This document shows, piece by piece, positions 7,065 through 7,146 of a stretch of DNA of 7,146 nucleotides. This stretch comes from Psychroflexus sp. (GTDB lineage: Bacteria; Bacteroidota; Bacteroidia; Flavobacteriales; Flavobacteriaceae). The notes beneath the pieces were generated by a model. It was not told where the DNA came from. It did no database searches and saw only the letters and a list, made by a program, of their open reading frames with translations. The stretch lies in NCBI GenBank assembly GCA_003565575.1, contig PXBV01000213.1, positions 1-7,146 on the forward strand, given 5' to 3'. The position numbers and the translations under genes were made by a program. How positions within the stretch are numbered: the stretch's first letter is position 1; each line of letters opens with the position of its first letter.

Positions 7065-7146
7065 ATGTCAGAACCTATTCTAGAACTCAGCGATGCTAGC
7101 ATCTTCCAAAGAGAAACCCTCATCTTATCTAATGTTAATGTAGAAA
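7065..7146 (+). CDS. FtsE-like ABC transporter ATP-binding protein, 5' end only
   Basis: Only the first 27 codons are present; the gene runs off the window. The peptide begins MSEPILELSDASIFQRETL and continues ILSNVNVE. The pattern of a short strand (ILELSDASI), a second strand (ETLILSNVNVE) and no signal peptide is how ABC ATPase domains begin, just before the Walker A loop, which lies beyond the edge. The wording resembles the FtsE-like ATPases of Flavobacteriaceae, which in the known FtsEX complex pair with FtsX to control cell wall hydrolysis at division. That assignment rests on recall of family resemblance over few residues; another ABC ATPase remains possible. It diverges from the TPR gene across a 145 bp AT-rich gap. 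No Shine-Dalgarno sequence is seen. The nearest promoter-like sequences, TATATTTA (7032-7039) and TAGCTTTA (7040-7047), each miss the final G of TAnnTTTG. Confidence 0.6.
   Translation, partial: MSEPILELSDASIFQRETLILSNVNVE

Overview
The window is AT-rich chromosomal DNA from a member of the Bacteroidota, most likely the family Flavobacteriaceae. Three things support this. The primary sigma factor is the short form (287 residues, no region 1.1) whose N-terminal and C-terminal sequence is typical of that group. A perfect TAnnTTTG promoter element lies before the large minus-strand gene. Most genes lack a Shine-Dalgarno sequence. The window looks like core genome: I see no insertion sequences, phage genes, CRISPR arrays, tRNA or rRNA genes.

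Positions 27-2824 (+) hold a complete proline biosynthesis set in the order proC-proB-proA. The genes overlap or nearly touch (8 nt overlap, then a 10 nt gap) and end at a 14 bp perfect hairpin (2845-2880). ProB phosphorylates glutamate, ProA reduces the phosphate to glutamate semialdehyde, and ProC reduces the cyclised pyrroline-5-carboxylate to proline. ProB lacks a PUA domain, and ProA departs from the E. coli-type sequence at conserved stretches. No promoter is visible in the 26 bases before proC, so the operon may start further left.

Positions 2881-3852 (+) hold a short leader and the housekeeping sigma factor gene rpoD. The leader contains a possible ECF-type promoter (AAC-N17-CGT) and a partial Shine-Dalgarno sequence. 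A bidirectional terminator (3879-3905) separates rpoD from the convergent gene that follows.

Positions 3908-6919 (-) encode a secreted protein of about 1000 residues that is almost entirely tetratricopeptide-type helical repeats; its exact role is unknown. A promoter element directly upstream overlaps the region of the longer TTG start, which argues for the internal ATG start. Diverging from it at 7065 is the first 27 codons of a probable FtsE-like ABC ATPase, cut by the window edge.

I found no convincing novel system. The points most worth checking are the divergent ProB/ProA pair, the possible ECF control of rpoD, and the large TPR protein divergent from an FtsE-like ATPase.
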